A DNA stretch of 64,000 bases from Ancylobacter sp. IITR112 (lineage in GTDB: Bacteria; Pseudomonadota; Alphaproteobacteria; Rhizobiales; Xanthobacteraceae): contig NZ_JBGCUS010000001.1 in assembly GCF_041415945.1 (NCBI RefSeq), forward strand, positions 1,736,001 to 1,800,000. Reading direction: 5' to 3'. A program made the position numbers and the translations under genes. The notes beneath the pieces were generated by a model. It searched no databases, was not told the origin of the DNA, and worked only from the letters and a program-made list of their open reading frames with translations. This document shows, piece by piece, positions 31,637 through 42,108 of the stretch (within the stretch, counting starts at the first letter, position 1; the number at the start of each line of letters is the position of its first letter).

Positions 31637-32704
31637 TCATTGCCCCTTGTCTTCGCCCCGCCGGCCGTTCTCGCCACGTCCGAGGCGCTGGACCGCCATG
31701 ACCTCGCGGAACCAGTCGCGCATCGGCTTGGCCGGGGAGCCTCCCCATTCCACTCCCGGCGGCACGTCGTCCTTCACATTGCTCGTGGCGGCGATCCGCG
31801 CCCCATCACCGATTTGGACATGGCCGATCACGCCGACCTGCCCGCCCAGCATCACGAAATCCCCCAGCGTCGCGCTGCCGGCGATGCCGGCCTGGGAGAC
31901 AATGATGCAGTGGCGTCCGATGACCACGTTGTGCGCGATCTGTACCAGATTGTCGATCTTGGTGCCCTCGCCGATGACGGTGTCGCGCAGACCGCCGCGG
32001 TCGATGGTGGTGGAGGCGCCGATCTCGACATCGTCCTGCAGGATCACGCGGGCGATCTGCGGAATCTTGGCGTGCCCCCGGGCGCCGCCGACATAGCCGA
32101 AGCCGTCCTGCCCGATCCGCGCGCCGGGATGGATGATGACGCGATCGCCGACCAGCGCGTGCTGCAGCGTGGCGCCGGCACCGATCGAACAGTGCCGGCC
32201 GATGCGCACCCCCTGCCCGATCACAGCGCCGGCGGCAACCACCGTGCCGCTGCCGATCTCGGCCCAGGCGCCGACCACCGCGCCGGGATCGACCGTCACC
32301 TCCGCCTCAAGTCGCGCCTGCGGATGCACCATGGCACCGGCAGCCACGCCGCTCTGGCCAAAGATGGAACCCGGCTGCAGGCTGCCGGCATAGAGCTGGC
32401 GGGTGACGGCGACAAAGGCCCCGTGCGGCTTGGCAACGATCAGCGCCACCGTCGTGGCGGGCACGTGCGGCGCGAAGCGTTCGCTGATGAGGCAGGCGCC
32501 GGCCCGCGTCTCGCGCAGCGCGGCGACATGGCGGGCGCCGTCCATGAAGGCGAGATCGGCCGGTCCGGCGGCGTCCAGCGCGGCGACGCCGGAAATCCGC
32601 ACCGCGGCCGCCCCGGCCGGCAGCGGCTGCGCGGCGCTAACGAGCGACGCGATATCAGCCAGCGAAAGCGGTGCCGGCACCGGATGGAAGAAGGGATCGT
32701 TCAT
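31637..32704 (-). CDS. lpxD: UDP-3-O-(3-hydroxyacyl)glucosamine N-acyltransferase
   Basis: Third step of lipid A synthesis. The 355 residues have an N-terminal uridine-binding domain (about 1-100, with [17 protein letters not shown] and [12 protein letters not shown]) and a left-handed beta-helix (about 105-310) with the catalytic His in [27 protein letters not shown]. The ATG at 32704 is preceded by AGGCGG; longer in-frame codons upstream overlap the bamA gap and lack similarity. fabZ follows after 4 bp. Confidence 0.97.
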   Translation of the reverse strand: MNDPFFHPVPAPLSLADIASLVSAAQPLPAGAAAVRISGVAALDAAGPADLAFMDGARHVAALRETRAGACLISERFAPHVPATTVALIVAKPHGAFVAVTRQLYAGSLQPGSIFGQSGVAAGAMVHPQARLEAEVTVDPGAVVGAWAEIGSGTVVAAGAVIGQGVRIGRHCSIGAGATLQHALVGDRVIIHPGARIGQDGFGYVGGARGHAKIPQIARVILQDDVEIGASTTIDRGGLRDTVIGEGTKIDNLVQIAHNVVIGRHCIIVSQAGIAGSATLGDFVMLGGQVGVIGHVQIGDGARIAATSNVKDDVPPGVEWGGSPAKPMRDWFREVMAVQRLGRGENGRRGEDKGQ

Positions 32705-32791
32705 CGCCGCCTGTCGACTGCCGTGGCGTTTCCCAAACGCATGAGCGGCCCGGATGACCGGACCGCCCTGCATCTCATGAGGTGGAATGTA

Positions 32792-35224
32792 TCAGAAGGT
32801 GGTGCCGCCGCTGAAGCGGAACTCCTGAACCTCGTCATACCATTCCTTGGTCAGGGCCCAGGCATAGTCGAAGCGCAGCGGACCGAAGGGCGAGGCCCAG
32901 ATCAGGCTGACACCGACCGAGGAGCGGACGCTGTCGCTGTCGGCGACACAGACATTGGCCTTGCCCTTGTTCGAAGAGCCGGGATAGTCGCCGCAATCCA
33001 CGTAGTTCTCAGGCAAATTCCAGCCCGCAATATTCGGGAAGGTGGTGTTGCCCTGGTAGTCCCACAGCGAACCGGCATCGGCGAAGACCGCGAACTTCAG
33101 ACCGAAATCCTTCGGCAGGAAGGAAAGCGGGAACTGCACTTCCGCCGTCGCACCCCAGAACATCGTGCCGCCGAGCGCATCCATGTCCTGACCAAAATAG
33201 CCGGAGGCAAGGTCGCGCGGGCCGATGCCGTTGGGGGCGAAGCCGCGGACGAGATCGGGACCCTTGAAGAAATTGTCGGTGATGCGCAGGTCCTCATTGC
33301 CCCAGGAGGCGACGTTACCCGCCTGGCCGCGCAGCAGCAGCACCGCGTCGCCGACGACCGGCATATAGTAGCGGGCGTCGAAGGTAGTGCGGATATACTG
33401 GGTGTCGCCACCAAGGCCGGCGAAGTCCTGCTTCAACTCGATGAGATAACCGTTGGACGGGTTACGGTTATTGTCGAGCATGTTGTAGGACAGCGTGTAG
33501 CCGACCGCTGATGTGAGGATCGACTCATTGTTGATCTCCAGCAGCGCCCAGGACACGTCATTATAGACCTCGTCCTCGAAGCTGACCGAAATCTCCTTCT
33601 GCGACAGCATGTAGCGCAGGCCGAGGGTCAGTTCGTCGGTGAGCGGCAGAGCGACGCGCAACGTACCGCCGGCGGTCTCGGTGTCGTACTGGCTGTAGCT
33701 GGTCGCCGTCGTCGTCTTCCAGAACAGGTCGAAGCCGGCGGCGATGCGGTAGTCGAGGAAATAGGGTTCAGTGAAGCTGAAATCGGCGCCCTGCACATTC
33801 TCGCCAAGCTGGCCGGCAAGGCGGACATACTGGCCGCGACCCAGGAAGTTCTTCTCCGAGATCGCCACTTCGCCGATGAAGCCGTCCGTGGTGGAATAGC
33901 CACCCGAGACCGAGAACTCGCCGGTCGGCTGATCCTCGACCGTCACCACGAGGATGATGCGGTCCGGCGCGGTGCCGGGCTCATTGGTGATCTTCACATC
34001 CTTGAAGTAGCCGAGATTGCGCAGGCGACGCTCGGCCCGGTCCACCATCACGCGGTTATAGGCATCACCTTCCGCGAAATCGAACTCGCGCCGGATGACC
34101 CAGTCGCGGGTGCGGGTGTTGCCGCGGATCTCGATCCGCTCGACATAGACGCGCGGACCTTCCTCGACGGCGAACACGAGCGAGATCGTCCGAGTCTCGA
34201 GGTTACGGTCGCCACGCGGCCGCACCTGGGCGAAGGCATAGCCGGACTTGGAGACTTCGATGGTCGCGTTCTCCACCGACTTCTCGACCAACTCGGCATT
34301 GTAGACCTGGCCGGGCGCCACGCGCAGGGCGGCGCGCAGATCCTTGATATCGACATCCTTGATGCCGGAGACGACATCGACGGTGCCGACGCGGTACTGC
34401 GGGCCTTCGTCGATCACATAGGTCAGGATGAAGCCGTCGCGCTGGCGATCGAGATCGGCCGTCACCGAGATGATGCGGAAATCGGCGTAGCCGTGCTTGA
34501 GATAGAAGCGGCGCAGCAGTTCCTGGTCGGTGTTGATGCGGTCGACATCGTAAATGTCGCTGTTCTTGAGCCAGGAGAGCCAATTGGTCTCGGTGGTGGT
34601 GATCTCGTCCTTCAGCTTGTAGGCGGAAAACGCCTTGTTGCCGACGAACTTGATCTCGGCCACGCCGAGCTTGTCGCCTTCGGTGATTTCGAACACGAGG
34701 TCAACGCGGCCCTGGCCACGCTCGATCACCTTCGGCACGACGCGCACATCATAGCGGCCGGCGCGGTGATACACGTCGATGATGCGCTGCGTGTCGGCCT
34801 GCACGGTGGTCTTGGACAGCGGGCTGCGCGCCTTGGACTGAACTTCCAGCGCGAGTTGGTCGTCCTTGACCTTCTTGTTGCCCTCGAAGGCGACGCGGTT
34901 GATCACCTGGTTCTCAACGACCGTCACCACCATCCGCCCGCCGCGGTTGCTGATGGTAACGTCGGAAAACAGCCCGGTAGCGTAAAGCGCCTTCAGCGCC
35001 TCGTCGATCTTGGCCGGAGTCAGCGACTGGCCAGGCGAGGTCTGGAAATAGGAGCGGATGGTGTCCGCGTCGACGCGCTGATTCCCTTCGACGACGATCG
35101 AACTCGCCGACTGAGCCATGGCCGCACCGGGCGCCATGACGGCACCGGAAACACCGCCGACCGCCACAAGAAGGGCAAAGCCGACTGCCGACGCCAATCT
35201 ACTCACGAACCGGGAACGAGCCAT
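32792..35224 (-). CDS. bamA: Outer membrane protein assembly factor BamA
   Basis: Essential Omp85 protein that inserts beta-barrels into the outer membrane. The 810 residues have a signal peptide (about 1-36, cleavage near AMA), five POTRA repeats (about 40-430; the first begins SIVVEGNQRVDADTIRSYF) and a 16-strand barrel ending in Phe (FSGGTTF). The VRGF-type lid motif appears as DLVRGFAPNGIGPRDL. The ATG at 35224 gives the expected signal peptide, although the nearest AAGG is rather far upstream. It lies between rseP and lpxD, the classic order. Confidence 0.97.
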   Translation of the reverse strand: MARSRFVSRLASAVGFALLVAVGGVSGAVMAPGAAMAQSASSIVVEGNQRVDADTIRSYFQTSPGQSLTPAKIDEALKALYATGLFSDVTISNRGGRMVVTVVENQVINRVAFEGNKKVKDDQLALEVQSKARSPLSKTTVQADTQRIIDVYHRAGRYDVRVVPKVIERGQGRVDLVFEITEGDKLGVAEIKFVGNKAFSAYKLKDEITTTETNWLSWLKNSDIYDVDRINTDQELLRRFYLKHGYADFRIISVTADLDRQRDGFILTYVIDEGPQYRVGTVDVVSGIKDVDIKDLRAALRVAPGQVYNAELVEKSVENATIEVSKSGYAFAQVRPRGDRNLETRTISLVFAVEEGPRVYVERIEIRGNTRTRDWVIRREFDFAEGDAYNRVMVDRAERRLRNLGYFKDVKITNEPGTAPDRIILVVTVEDQPTGEFSVSGGYSTTDGFIGEVAISEKNFLGRGQYVRLAGQLGENVQGADFSFTEPYFLDYRIAAGFDLFWKTTTATSYSQYDTETAGGTLRVALPLTDELTLGLRYMLSQKEISVSFEDEVYNDVSWALLEINNESILTSAVGYTLSYNMLDNNRNPSNGYLIELKQDFAGLGGDTQYIRTTFDARYYMPVVGDAVLLLRGQAGNVASWGNEDLRITDNFFKGPDLVRGFAPNGIGPRDLASGYFGQDMDALGGTMFWGATAEVQFPLSFLPKDFGLKFAVFADAGSLWDYQGNTTFPNIAGWNLPENYVDCGDYPGSSNKGKANVCVADSDSVRSSVGVSLIWASPFGPLRFDYAWALTKEWYDEVQEFRFSGGTTF

Positions 35225-35412
35225 TTGGTGCGCAACCTTACCGTTGTTCTGGGAGACGACCACCGACACACCCAAAGGCGCGCACCCGGCGACACTCCTC
35301 ACCCTGCACTCCGTTTGATACAGACTTTTCCAGAGCCTGCAAACCGGACCTGCCGCTTTACGTACCTTTTCCGGACGGCGTGGCCGCTTGGCAACGCCGT
35401 CCCGAATCCTCG

Positions 35413-36558
35413 TCAAGATTTTGATATATTGAGAATATCGTTCCACGTTGCAAACAGCATCAACATCAGCACGAGCGCCAGACCGATGCGGAACCCGACC
35501 TCCTGCGCCCGCTCGCTGAGCGGCCGGCCGCGCAGCGCCTCGATGGCGTAGAACAGCAGGTGTCCGCCGTCGAGTAGCGGTACAGGAAAGAGGTTAAGAA
35601 GTCCGATCGACACCGACAGGACGGCGGCGAGCTGCAGCAATGCGGCGATTCCGAAGGTCGCCACCTGCCCGGACACCTGCGCGATGCGGATCGGGCCGCC
35701 GAGCTGATCGGCCCTTTCGCGACCGGTCACCACGCCGCCGAGATAGCTGAAAGTCCGGTCGACGATGAACCACACCTCCGCCGTCGCCTGGGTGACAGCC
35801 TGAACCGGGCCGAATCGTTCGGTGCGGACCTGCCCGCCCCCGGTGTCGCGCGAGATGCCCAGCACGCCGATGCGATGAACATTGCCGAAGGTGTCGGTGA
35901 CTTCGCGCAGGTCCGGAGTCGCCTCAAGGGTGAGTCGCTGCCCGCCGCGCTCGACCTCGATGGCGAGCGGCTCGCCGGCATTGGCGCTGACGATACGCTG
36001 CATGTCGCCGAACGAGTCGATCTTGCTGCCATTGATGGTGAGGATGAGGTCGCTCGGCTGGAAGCCCGCCCGCTCGGCGGCGCTGCCAGCCTGCACGGCG
36101 TCGACCTGGGGCGTCGTTACCTGGCGACCGACCGTCATGAACAGGCCGGCGAAGATGACGATGGCCAGGATGAAATTGGCGATCGGCCCCGCCGCTACGA
36201 TCGCCGCCCGGGCGCCGACCGATTTGTGGAAGAAGCTCTCGCGGCGCTCCGTCTCGCTCATGTGCGAGATCGCCCCACGGTCGGGGGCGCTGGCGGCGTT
36301 CTCGTCACCGAGAAACTTCACATAGCCGCCGAGCGGAATCGCCGAGAGCTTCCAGCGTGTCCCGTGGCGGTCATTGAAACCGGCGATCTCCGGCCCGAAG
36401 CCGATCGAGAACGCCACCACCCTCACCCCGGCGCGGCGGGCCACCCAGAAATGCCCCAGTTCGTGGAAAAACACCACGATCGTCAGCACGAACAGAAACG
36501 GCACGACATAGCCGAGCAGCCAGCCCGCAGTGCCGCCCATCGAGGCAAGAAAGTCCAT
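35413..36558 (-). CDS. rseP: RIP metalloprotease RseP
   Basis: Inner-membrane site-2 protease that cleaves anti-sigma factors and remnant signal peptides. The 381 residues show the zinc motif HELGH at 32-36 in the first membrane helix, a periplasmic PDZ domain (about 115-200, AGFQPSDLILTINGSKI), and the second metal-ligand motif LNLFPVPLLDGGH near 325. The ATG at 36558 follows GGGA at a suitable distance. The upstream 136-bp gap to cdsA lacks dxr, which often occupies this place. Confidence 0.97.
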   Translation of the reverse strand: MDFLASMGGTAGWLLGYVVPFLFVLTIVVFFHELGHFWVARRAGVRVVAFSIGFGPEIAGFNDRHGTRWKLSAIPLGGYVKFLGDENAASAPDRGAISHMSETERRESFFHKSVGARAAIVAAGPIANFILAIVIFAGLFMTVGRQVTTPQVDAVQAGSAAERAGFQPSDLILTINGSKIDSFGDMQRIVSANAGEPLAIEVERGGQRLTLEATPDLREVTDTFGNVHRIGVLGISRDTGGGQVRTERFGPVQAVTQATAEVWFIVDRTFSYLGGVVTGRERADQLGGPIRIAQVSGQVATFGIAALLQLAAVLSVSIGLLNLFPVPLLDGGHLLFYAIEALRGRPLSERAQEVGFRIGLALVLMLMLFATWNDILNISKS

Positions 36559-36694
36559 CAGCGATTTCCCAGACGCGCACGCCGGCTGGCGTGCTGCTTG
36601 TTCCATAGCGAGCGTTTAAGGCGAACATGGGTAAAATGCGGCGCGGCGCCGGAAATTGTGGCATGTGCGTGCGACGTGGCGGCGCGCCGGCGCC

Positions 36695-37516
36695 TCACCA
36701 TAGGAGGAAGCCGCGCGCCGGCGCGTCCGGCATCCGGATCAGCCCGATCAGCAGCATGAGCGCCGCCGCCGCGATGAAGCCGTCGAGCCGGTCCATCAAC
36801 CCGCCATGGCCGGGAATGAGATGGCTCGAATCCTTCACCCCGAACCGCCGCTTCATCGCCGATTCGAAGAGATCCCCGCCCTGGCTGGCAAAGCTCGCCA
36901 GCAGGGCAACCGGGCCTGCCAGCAACGTCGTCTCCACCCCGGCCAGGAACAGGGTTCCCATTCCCGCCAGCATGCCGAACAGCGCTCCTCCCAGCGAGCC
37001 CGCCCAGGTCTTGTTGGGGCTGACGCGCGGCCAGAGCTTGGGACCGCCAATGAGCCGCCCGCAAAAATAGGCGGCGATGTCGGTCGACCACACAACGGCC
37101 AGCAGCCATACCAGACTCACCAGCCCGAAACTGGCGTCTTCGCGCAGGATCAGCGTCGGCAGGGCCAGAGCCCCGGCGTAGACGACGCCGAACGGCGCCC
37201 ATGTCCGTCGCTCGCGATTGGAGCGCGCCACCAGCGCCGCGGTAATGGCACCGAGAACCACGATGCCGATGGACGCCGCTGGCGGACGTATCGCGAGCAA
37301 CAGCACCGCGACGATCAGCGTCGCGCCGCCGATGACCAGAAGCGGCATGCGCGGCTTGGCGCCGATCATCCGCAGCCATTCCCATAGCACGATCACGGAC
37401 GAGAGCGCGACCAGAGCGCTGAACGCCCACCCGCCCGCTATGGCGACGAGCATGACGAACGGCCCAAGTACCAGAGCCGAGACGAGGCGCGGCAGGAAAT
37501 CCTCTCCGATGCGCAA
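36695..37516 (-). CDS. cdsA: Phosphatidate cytidylyltransferase
   Basis: Membrane enzyme that makes CDP-diacylglycerol for phospholipid synthesis. The protein has about eight hydrophobic segments and the CDP-DAG synthase signature [28 protein letters not shown] near the C-terminus, preceded by [16 protein letters not shown]. No ATG lies at a suitable place. I propose the TTG at 37516, giving 273 residues, which starts 4 bp after the uppS stop with GGAAAG upstream; a GTG at 37546 overlapping uppS is the alternative. Translational coupling to uppS is likely. Confidence 0.93.
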   Translation of the reverse strand: MRIGEDFLPRLVSALVLGPFVMLVAIAGGWAFSALVALSSVIVLWEWLRMIGAKPRMPLLVIGGATLIVAVLLLAIRPPAASIGIVVLGAITAALVARSNRERRTWAPFGVVYAGALALPTLILREDASFGLVSLVWLLAVVWSTDIAAYFCGRLIGGPKLWPRVSPNKTWAGSLGGALFGMLAGMGTLFLAGVETTLLAGPVALLASFASQGGDLFESAMKRRFGVKDSSHLIPGHGGLMDRLDGFIAAAALMLLIGLIRMPDAPARGFLLW

Positions 37517-37520
37517 GGGC

Positions 37521-38318
<798 letters not shown>

Positions 38319-38336
38319 GGCGCCCCCTTTGGCGCC
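38319..38336 (-). promoter_or_regulatory. Hairpin presenting the uppS ribosome-binding site
   Basis: Read on the minus strand, GGCGCC-AAAGGG-GGCGCC ends exactly at the base before the uppS ATG. The Shine-Dalgarno AAAGGG forms the loop of a 6-bp GC stem. It lies 6 bp past the frr stop, so ribosomes ending frr would melt it. A regulatory role is inference. Confidence 0.45.
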
Positions 38337-38342
38337 CGTCGA

Positions 38343-38906
38343 TCAAACCGCGAGGATTTCCTTTTCCTTCGCGGCCACGACCTGGTCGATCTCGGCAATA
38401 AACTGATCCGTCGCCTTCTGGACCTGATCGGCGAGACGGTCCAGGTCGTCCGAGCTCATCTCGCCATCCTTTTCCGCCTTCTTGATGATATCGAGCCCGT
38501 CGCGGCGCACATGACGGACCGACACGCGCGCGGCTTCGGCATATTTATGCGCGACCTTGACCAGTTCCTGGCGGCGATCCTGAGTCAGTTCGGGGATGCG
38601 CACCCGCAGCACCTGGCCCTCGGTCTGCGGGTTGAGGCCGAGATTGGACTCTCGGATGGCCTTCTCGACCGCCGCCACCATGCCCCTGTCCCACACCTGC
38701 ACCGACAGCAGGCGCGGCTCCGGCACATTGACCGAGGCGACCTGGTTGAGCGGCATGTGGCTGCCATAGGCGTCCACCTGGATCGGCTCCAGCAGGCTAG
38801 CCGACGCCCGGCCGGTGCGCAGGCCTGAAAGCTCGGTCTTGAGAACGGAGATCGCGCCGGTCATGCGGCGCTTGATATCGGCAATGTCGATCGGACCAGT
38901 GCTCAT
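38343..38906 (-). CDS. frr: Ribosome recycling factor
   Basis: Splits post-termination ribosomes together with EF-G. The 187 residues show the family features [26 protein letters not shown] core ([12 protein letters not shown]), [15 protein letters not shown] and the C-terminal long-helix segment [20 protein letters not shown]. The ATG at 38906 has GAGG six bases upstream; the ATG at 38918 would place this ribosome site inside the gene. It follows pyrH after a 143-bp gap with an imperfect palindrome. Confidence 0.97.
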   Translation of the reverse strand: MSTGPIDIADIKRRMTGAISVLKTELSGLRTGRASASLLEPIQVDAYGSHMPLNQVASVNVPEPRLLSVQVWDRGMVAAVEKAIRESNLGLNPQTEGQVLRVRIPELTQDRRQELVKVAHKYAEAARVSVRHVRRDGLDIIKKAEKDGEMSSDDLDRLADQVQKATDQFIAEIDQVVAAKEKEILAV

Positions 38907-38953
38907 CTCGAACCTCATTCATTCAACAGCCGGCCCGAGGCCGACGGGCGCCG

Positions 38954-39005
38954 GTTGGCGGCTTATCCAACCTAACGACTGCCATGGCAAGCGTTAGCCG
39001 CCAAC
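38954..39005. other. Imperfect palindrome between pyrH and frr
   Basis: Outer arms GTTGGCGGCT (38954-38963) and AGCCGCCAAC (38996-39005) are exact complements. An inner imperfect palindrome (about 38972-38997, CTAACG against CGTTAG centred on TGCCATGGCA) shares part of the right side, so two alternative folds compete. No T-run follows, so it is not an ordinary terminator. Confidence 0.5.
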
Positions 39006-39049
39006 GACGCCCCTAGCGGGGGTGCCGGGCGCCGATTCGACGGCAAAAA

Positions 39050-39781
39050 CTACGGCGCTACCGTCGTCGAACGCCCCTCCCCGCGAATGGCGGCAGCGAT
39101 CGCCCCCGGCTCACGGATCGAGAACACGACGATCGGCAGCTTCGATTCCCGTGCCAGCGCGAAGGCGGCAGCGTCCATCACCTTCAGATCTTTGGCCAGC
39201 GCCTCGTCATGGGTGAGACGATCATAGCGCCGGGCGGAAGGATCATGCTTGGGATCGGCAGTATAGACGCCGTCGACATTCGTCGCCTTCATCACCGCGT
39301 CGCATTCCAGTTCGGCAGCGCGCAGCACAGCGCCGGTGTCGGTGGTGAAATAGGGGTTGCCGGTGCCGCCGGCCAGCAGCACCACGCGCCCGCGTCCGAG
39401 ATGGCGCGAAGCGGTCTGGCGGGCATAGGGTTCGCAGATGGTCGGCATCGGGATCGCGGAGAGGGTGCGGGCGGGAACGCCAGCCTTCTCCACAGCCTTC
39501 TCCAGCGCCAGTGCGTTCATGACCGTGGCCAGCATGCCCATGTGATCGGCCGTGGCGCGGTCAAGTCCCTGCCCGGCGACGCTGGCGCCGCGCAGAATGT
39601 TGCCGCCGCCGACGACGACGGCGATCTCGGTCCCGGTGGCGCGGGCCTCCACGAGATCCTGGGCGATGCGTTCGATGGTCGGCCAGTGCAGCCCGAAGGC
39701 TTCGTTCCCCATCAGCGCCTCACCGGACACCTTGACCAGGACGCGCTCGAAAAGAGCGCCGTGCGGCTCGGGGATCGACAT
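39050..39781 (-). CDS. pyrH: UMP kinase
   Basis: Phosphorylates UMP to UDP. The 243 residues of the amino-acid-kinase fold include [24 protein letters not shown], the [15 protein letters not shown] helix and [21 protein letters not shown]. The tsf gene lies upstream across a 101-bp gap containing a terminator, so pyrH probably has its own promoter or receives read-through. Confidence 0.98.
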   Translation of the reverse strand: MSIPEPHGALFERVLVKVSGEALMGNEAFGLHWPTIERIAQDLVEARATGTEIAVVVGGGNILRGASVAGQGLDRATADHMGMLATVMNALALEKAVEKAGVPARTLSAIPMPTICEPYARQTASRHLGRGRVVLLAGGTGNPYFTTDTGAVLRAAELECDAVMKATNVDGVYTADPKHDPSARRYDRLTHDEALAKDLKVMDAAAFALARESKLPIVVFSIREPGAIAAAIRGEGRSTTVAP

Positions 39782-39824
39782 GGGGCACCTCTGGCTTGGC
39801 GCGACTCGGGGTGGCGCGCACAGT

Positions 39825-39860
39825 AAAACACGCCGGACTGCCCGTGGGCGGCCCGGCGTG
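39825..39860 (-). terminator. Rho-independent terminator after tsf
   Basis: On the minus strand an 8-bp arm pair CACGCCGG/CCGGCGTG encloses an inner GCCC/GGGC stem and is followed at once by TTTTA. It starts 22 bp past the tsf stop. This is a good intrinsic terminator or attenuator separating rpsB-tsf from pyrH-frr. Confidence 0.8.
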
Positions 39861-39882
39861 ACTTATCAACGTAACAACGCGC

Positions 39883-40806
39883 TCAGACGCCGGCAGCGGC
39901 GGCGACTTCGGCGGCGAAGTCGCTTTCCTGCTTCTCGACGCCCTCACCGAGGCCGAAGCGGACGAAGCCGACCAGCTTGATCGGCGCGCCGACCTTGCCT
40001 TCGCTCTCCTTCACCGCCTGGGCGACCGTCTTGGACGGATCGTGGATGAAGGCCTGCTCGACCAGCGTTACTTCCTTGTAGAAGGTCTTCAGGCCGCTCT
40101 CGACAATCTTCTCGACCACGTTGTCGGGCTTGCCGGAGGCCTTGGCCTTCTCGGCGAGCACGCCCTTCTCGCGGGCAATCACGTCAGCGTCGATCCCGGC
40201 GGCATCGAGCGCCTGCGGGTTGGCCGCCGCGACATGCATGGCGATCTGGCGACCGAGCGCGGCGAGCTCATCCGCCTTGCCTTCGGACTCCAGCGCGACC
40301 AGCACGCCGATCTTGCCGAGGCCTTCGCCCACCGAACCATGGACATAGGAGCCGATGGCGCCAGCCGACACCGCCAGCTTCTTGGAGCGGCGCAGATTCA
40401 TGTGCTCGCCGATGGTGGCGACCGCGTTGTTGATCGCCTCGGCGACGGTGCCGCCGGCCGGATAAGCCGCCGCCTTCACCGCCTCGACATCGTCCTCCGC
40501 ACTCAGCGCGACGGTGGCGATGTCGCGCACGAGCTGCTGGAACTGGTCGTTGCGCGCCACGAAGTCGGTTTCGGAATTGACTTCGACGACGACACCGGTG
40601 GTGCCCGACACGGCGAGGCCGATCAGGCCCTCGGCGGCGACGCGCCCGGCCTTCTTGGCCGCCTTGGCGAGACCCTTCTTGCGCAGCCAGTCGATGGCGG
40701 CTTCGATGTCGCCATCCACCTCGGTCAGCGCGGCCTTGCAGTCCATCATGCCGGCGCCGGTCTTCTCGCGCAGCTCCTTCACCATGCCCGCGGTGATGTT
40801 GGCCAT
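39883..40806 (-). CDS. tsf: Translation elongation factor Ts
   Basis: Guanine-nucleotide exchange factor for EF-Tu. The 307 residues have the N-terminal UBA-like domain and the diagnostic [16 protein letters not shown] and [12 protein letters not shown] segments (EF-Tu contact), followed by the two core subdomains. The ATG at 40806 has GAGGA seven bases upstream; longer in-frame codons upstream are not conserved. It is partnered with rpsB, as in nearly all bacteria. Confidence 0.98.
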   Translation of the reverse strand: MANITAGMVKELREKTGAGMMDCKAALTEVDGDIEAAIDWLRKKGLAKAAKKAGRVAAEGLIGLAVSGTTGVVVEVNSETDFVARNDQFQQLVRDIATVALSAEDDVEAVKAAAYPAGGTVAEAINNAVATIGEHMNLRRSKKLAVSAGAIGSYVHGSVGEGLGKIGVLVALESEGKADELAALGRQIAMHVAAANPQALDAAGIDADVIAREKGVLAEKAKASGKPDNVVEKIVESGLKTFYKEVTLVEQAFIHDPSKTVAQAVKESEGKVGAPIKLVGFVRFGLGEGVEKQESDFAAEVAAAAGV

Positions 40807-40842
40807 GTTCCGTTCCTCAACAATCTCTGTGTCTATCGACAA

Positions 40843-40876
40843 CACGGCCGGCCGGACGAAATCCGGGCCGGCCGTG
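40843..40876. other. Strong hairpin between rpsB and tsf
   Basis: Arms CACGGCCGGCCGGA (40843-40856) and TCCGGGCCGGCCGTG (40862-40876) pair almost completely around a CGAAA-type loop. No U-run follows on the minus strand, so it may attenuate or protect the rpsB transcript and set the rpsB:tsf ratio. That role is inference. Confidence 0.6.
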
Positions 40877-40929
40877 CGATACAATGCTTGGCGCCGGAAT
40901 GTGACGCCGTCGCGAAGCAGACGCCTGGG

Positions 40930-41928
40930 TCACTCGACCTCGGCGGTCAGCTCCTTGGCCTGCGCCACCCAGCCATCGACACGGCCCGGCAGCCCCACCT
41001 CTTCGCCGAGACGGTGAGCGTCATCGGCATTGAGGCCGGCGATCTGCCAGAAGTGGAAGATGCCAAGGTCGGTGAGCTGCTTCTCGATCGCCGGGGACAC
41101 GCCGGTGAGCTTCTTCAGGTCATCGGCGATGCCGCGCGGGCCCGAGAGGGCTTCGAGGCTGGTCCAGGCGCTCTCCGCCGGAAGGTCTTCGACCAGCGGG
41201 GCCTCGGCCGCGCCGACGTCGATGCCGAGATCACCATGCGAGCGGCCGATGCCGTCAATGGCGGCGCGGGCGACCAGGTCGCAATAGAGGTTGATGGCGC
41301 GGCCGGCGTCGTCATTGCCGGGAACCGGGAAGGCGATGCCGTCCGGATCGCAATTGGTGTCGAGGATGGCCGCGACCGGAATGCCGAGGCGGCGGGCCTC
41401 GGCGACGGCGAGGTCTTCCTTGTTGGTGTCGATCACGAACAGCAGGTCGGGAATGCCGCCCATGTCACGGATACCGCCAAGCGCGCGATCGAGCTTTTCC
41501 TTCTCGCGCTGGAGCGTCAGGCGCTCCTTCTTGGTGTAGCCGACACCCTCGCCGGCCGCGAGCAGCTCTTCGAGCTTCTTCAGGCGAGCGATGGAGTGGG
41601 AAATGGTCTTCCAGTTGGTCAGCATGCCGCCGAGCCAGCGGGAGTTCACATAATACTGCGCCGAGCGCTTGGCGGCATCCGCCACGGCATCGGCCGCCTG
41701 GCGCTTGGTGCCGACGAACAGAACGCGACCGCCACGGGCCACGGTGTCGGACACCGCCTGCAGGGCGCGGTGAAGCGCCGGCACGGTCTGGGCCAGGTCG
41801 AGAATGTGGATGTTGTTGCGGGTGCCGAAGATGAACGGAGCCATCTTCGGGTTCCAGCGGTGGGACTGATGCCCGAAGTGCACGCCAGCTTCCAGGAGCT
41901 GGCGCATGGTGAAGTCAGGAAGCGCCAT
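40930..41928 (-). CDS. rpsB: Ribosomal protein S2 with C-terminal extension
   Basis: Small-subunit protein S2. The first about 230 residues are canonical, with [32 protein letters not shown] and [23 protein letters not shown]. The protein is 332 residues long instead of about 240: the extra C-terminal part has an Ala/Glu-rich linker and a compact segment [27 protein letters not shown] resembling a helix-hairpin-helix domain of the type seen at the ends of several alphaproteobacterial proteins. Its job is unknown. A promoter-like pair lies 140 bp upstream. Confidence 0.97.
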   Translation of the reverse strand: MALPDFTMRQLLEAGVHFGHQSHRWNPKMAPFIFGTRNNIHILDLAQTVPALHRALQAVSDTVARGGRVLFVGTKRQAADAVADAAKRSAQYYVNSRWLGGMLTNWKTISHSIARLKKLEELLAAGEGVGYTKKERLTLQREKEKLDRALGGIRDMGGIPDLLFVIDTNKEDLAVAEARRLGIPVAAILDTNCDPDGIAFPVPGNDDAGRAINLYCDLVARAAIDGIGRSHGDLGIDVGAAEAPLVEDLPAESAWTSLEALSGPRGIADDLKKLTGVSPAIEKQLTDLGIFHFWQIAGLNADDAHRLGEEVGLPGRVDGWVAQAKELTAEVE

Positions 41929-42067
41929 AGTCGTCTCTCATCCGGTTGAGCCTCCGCGGACATGGCCGTGCCGAGGAATTCGGCGACGACACCGGAGCGG
42001 TCATGAAGCCTGTGCCATGTCGTGACAAAGGGCTCCCTGCCGCGAGTCCGCGTGCGGAATGGCGCGG

Positions 42068-42096
42068 CTTATAGGGGAGCGCGGCTCTGGTGGCAA
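42068..42096 (-). promoter_or_regulatory. Candidate sigma-70 promoter of rpsB
   Basis: On the minus strand TTGCCA (42096-42091) and TATAAG (42073-42068) are separated by 17 bases, a good alphaproteobacterial housekeeping promoter. It would give an rpsB leader of about 130 bases, long enough for the S2 autoregulatory structures known in other bacteria. It lies just past the end of the sulfotransferase gene. Confidence 0.65.
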
Positions 42097-42108
42097 GTGC
42101 GTCGCGGC

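Noticed and set aside
31586..33511. Long plus-strand frame opposite lpxD and bamA
   Set aside because: Shadow of two essential genes with clear motifs on the minus strand; its composition is typical of antisense frames.
40042..41949. Long plus-strand frame opposite tsf and rpsB
   Set aside because: Antisense shadow; the minus strand encodes unmistakable EF-Ts and S2.
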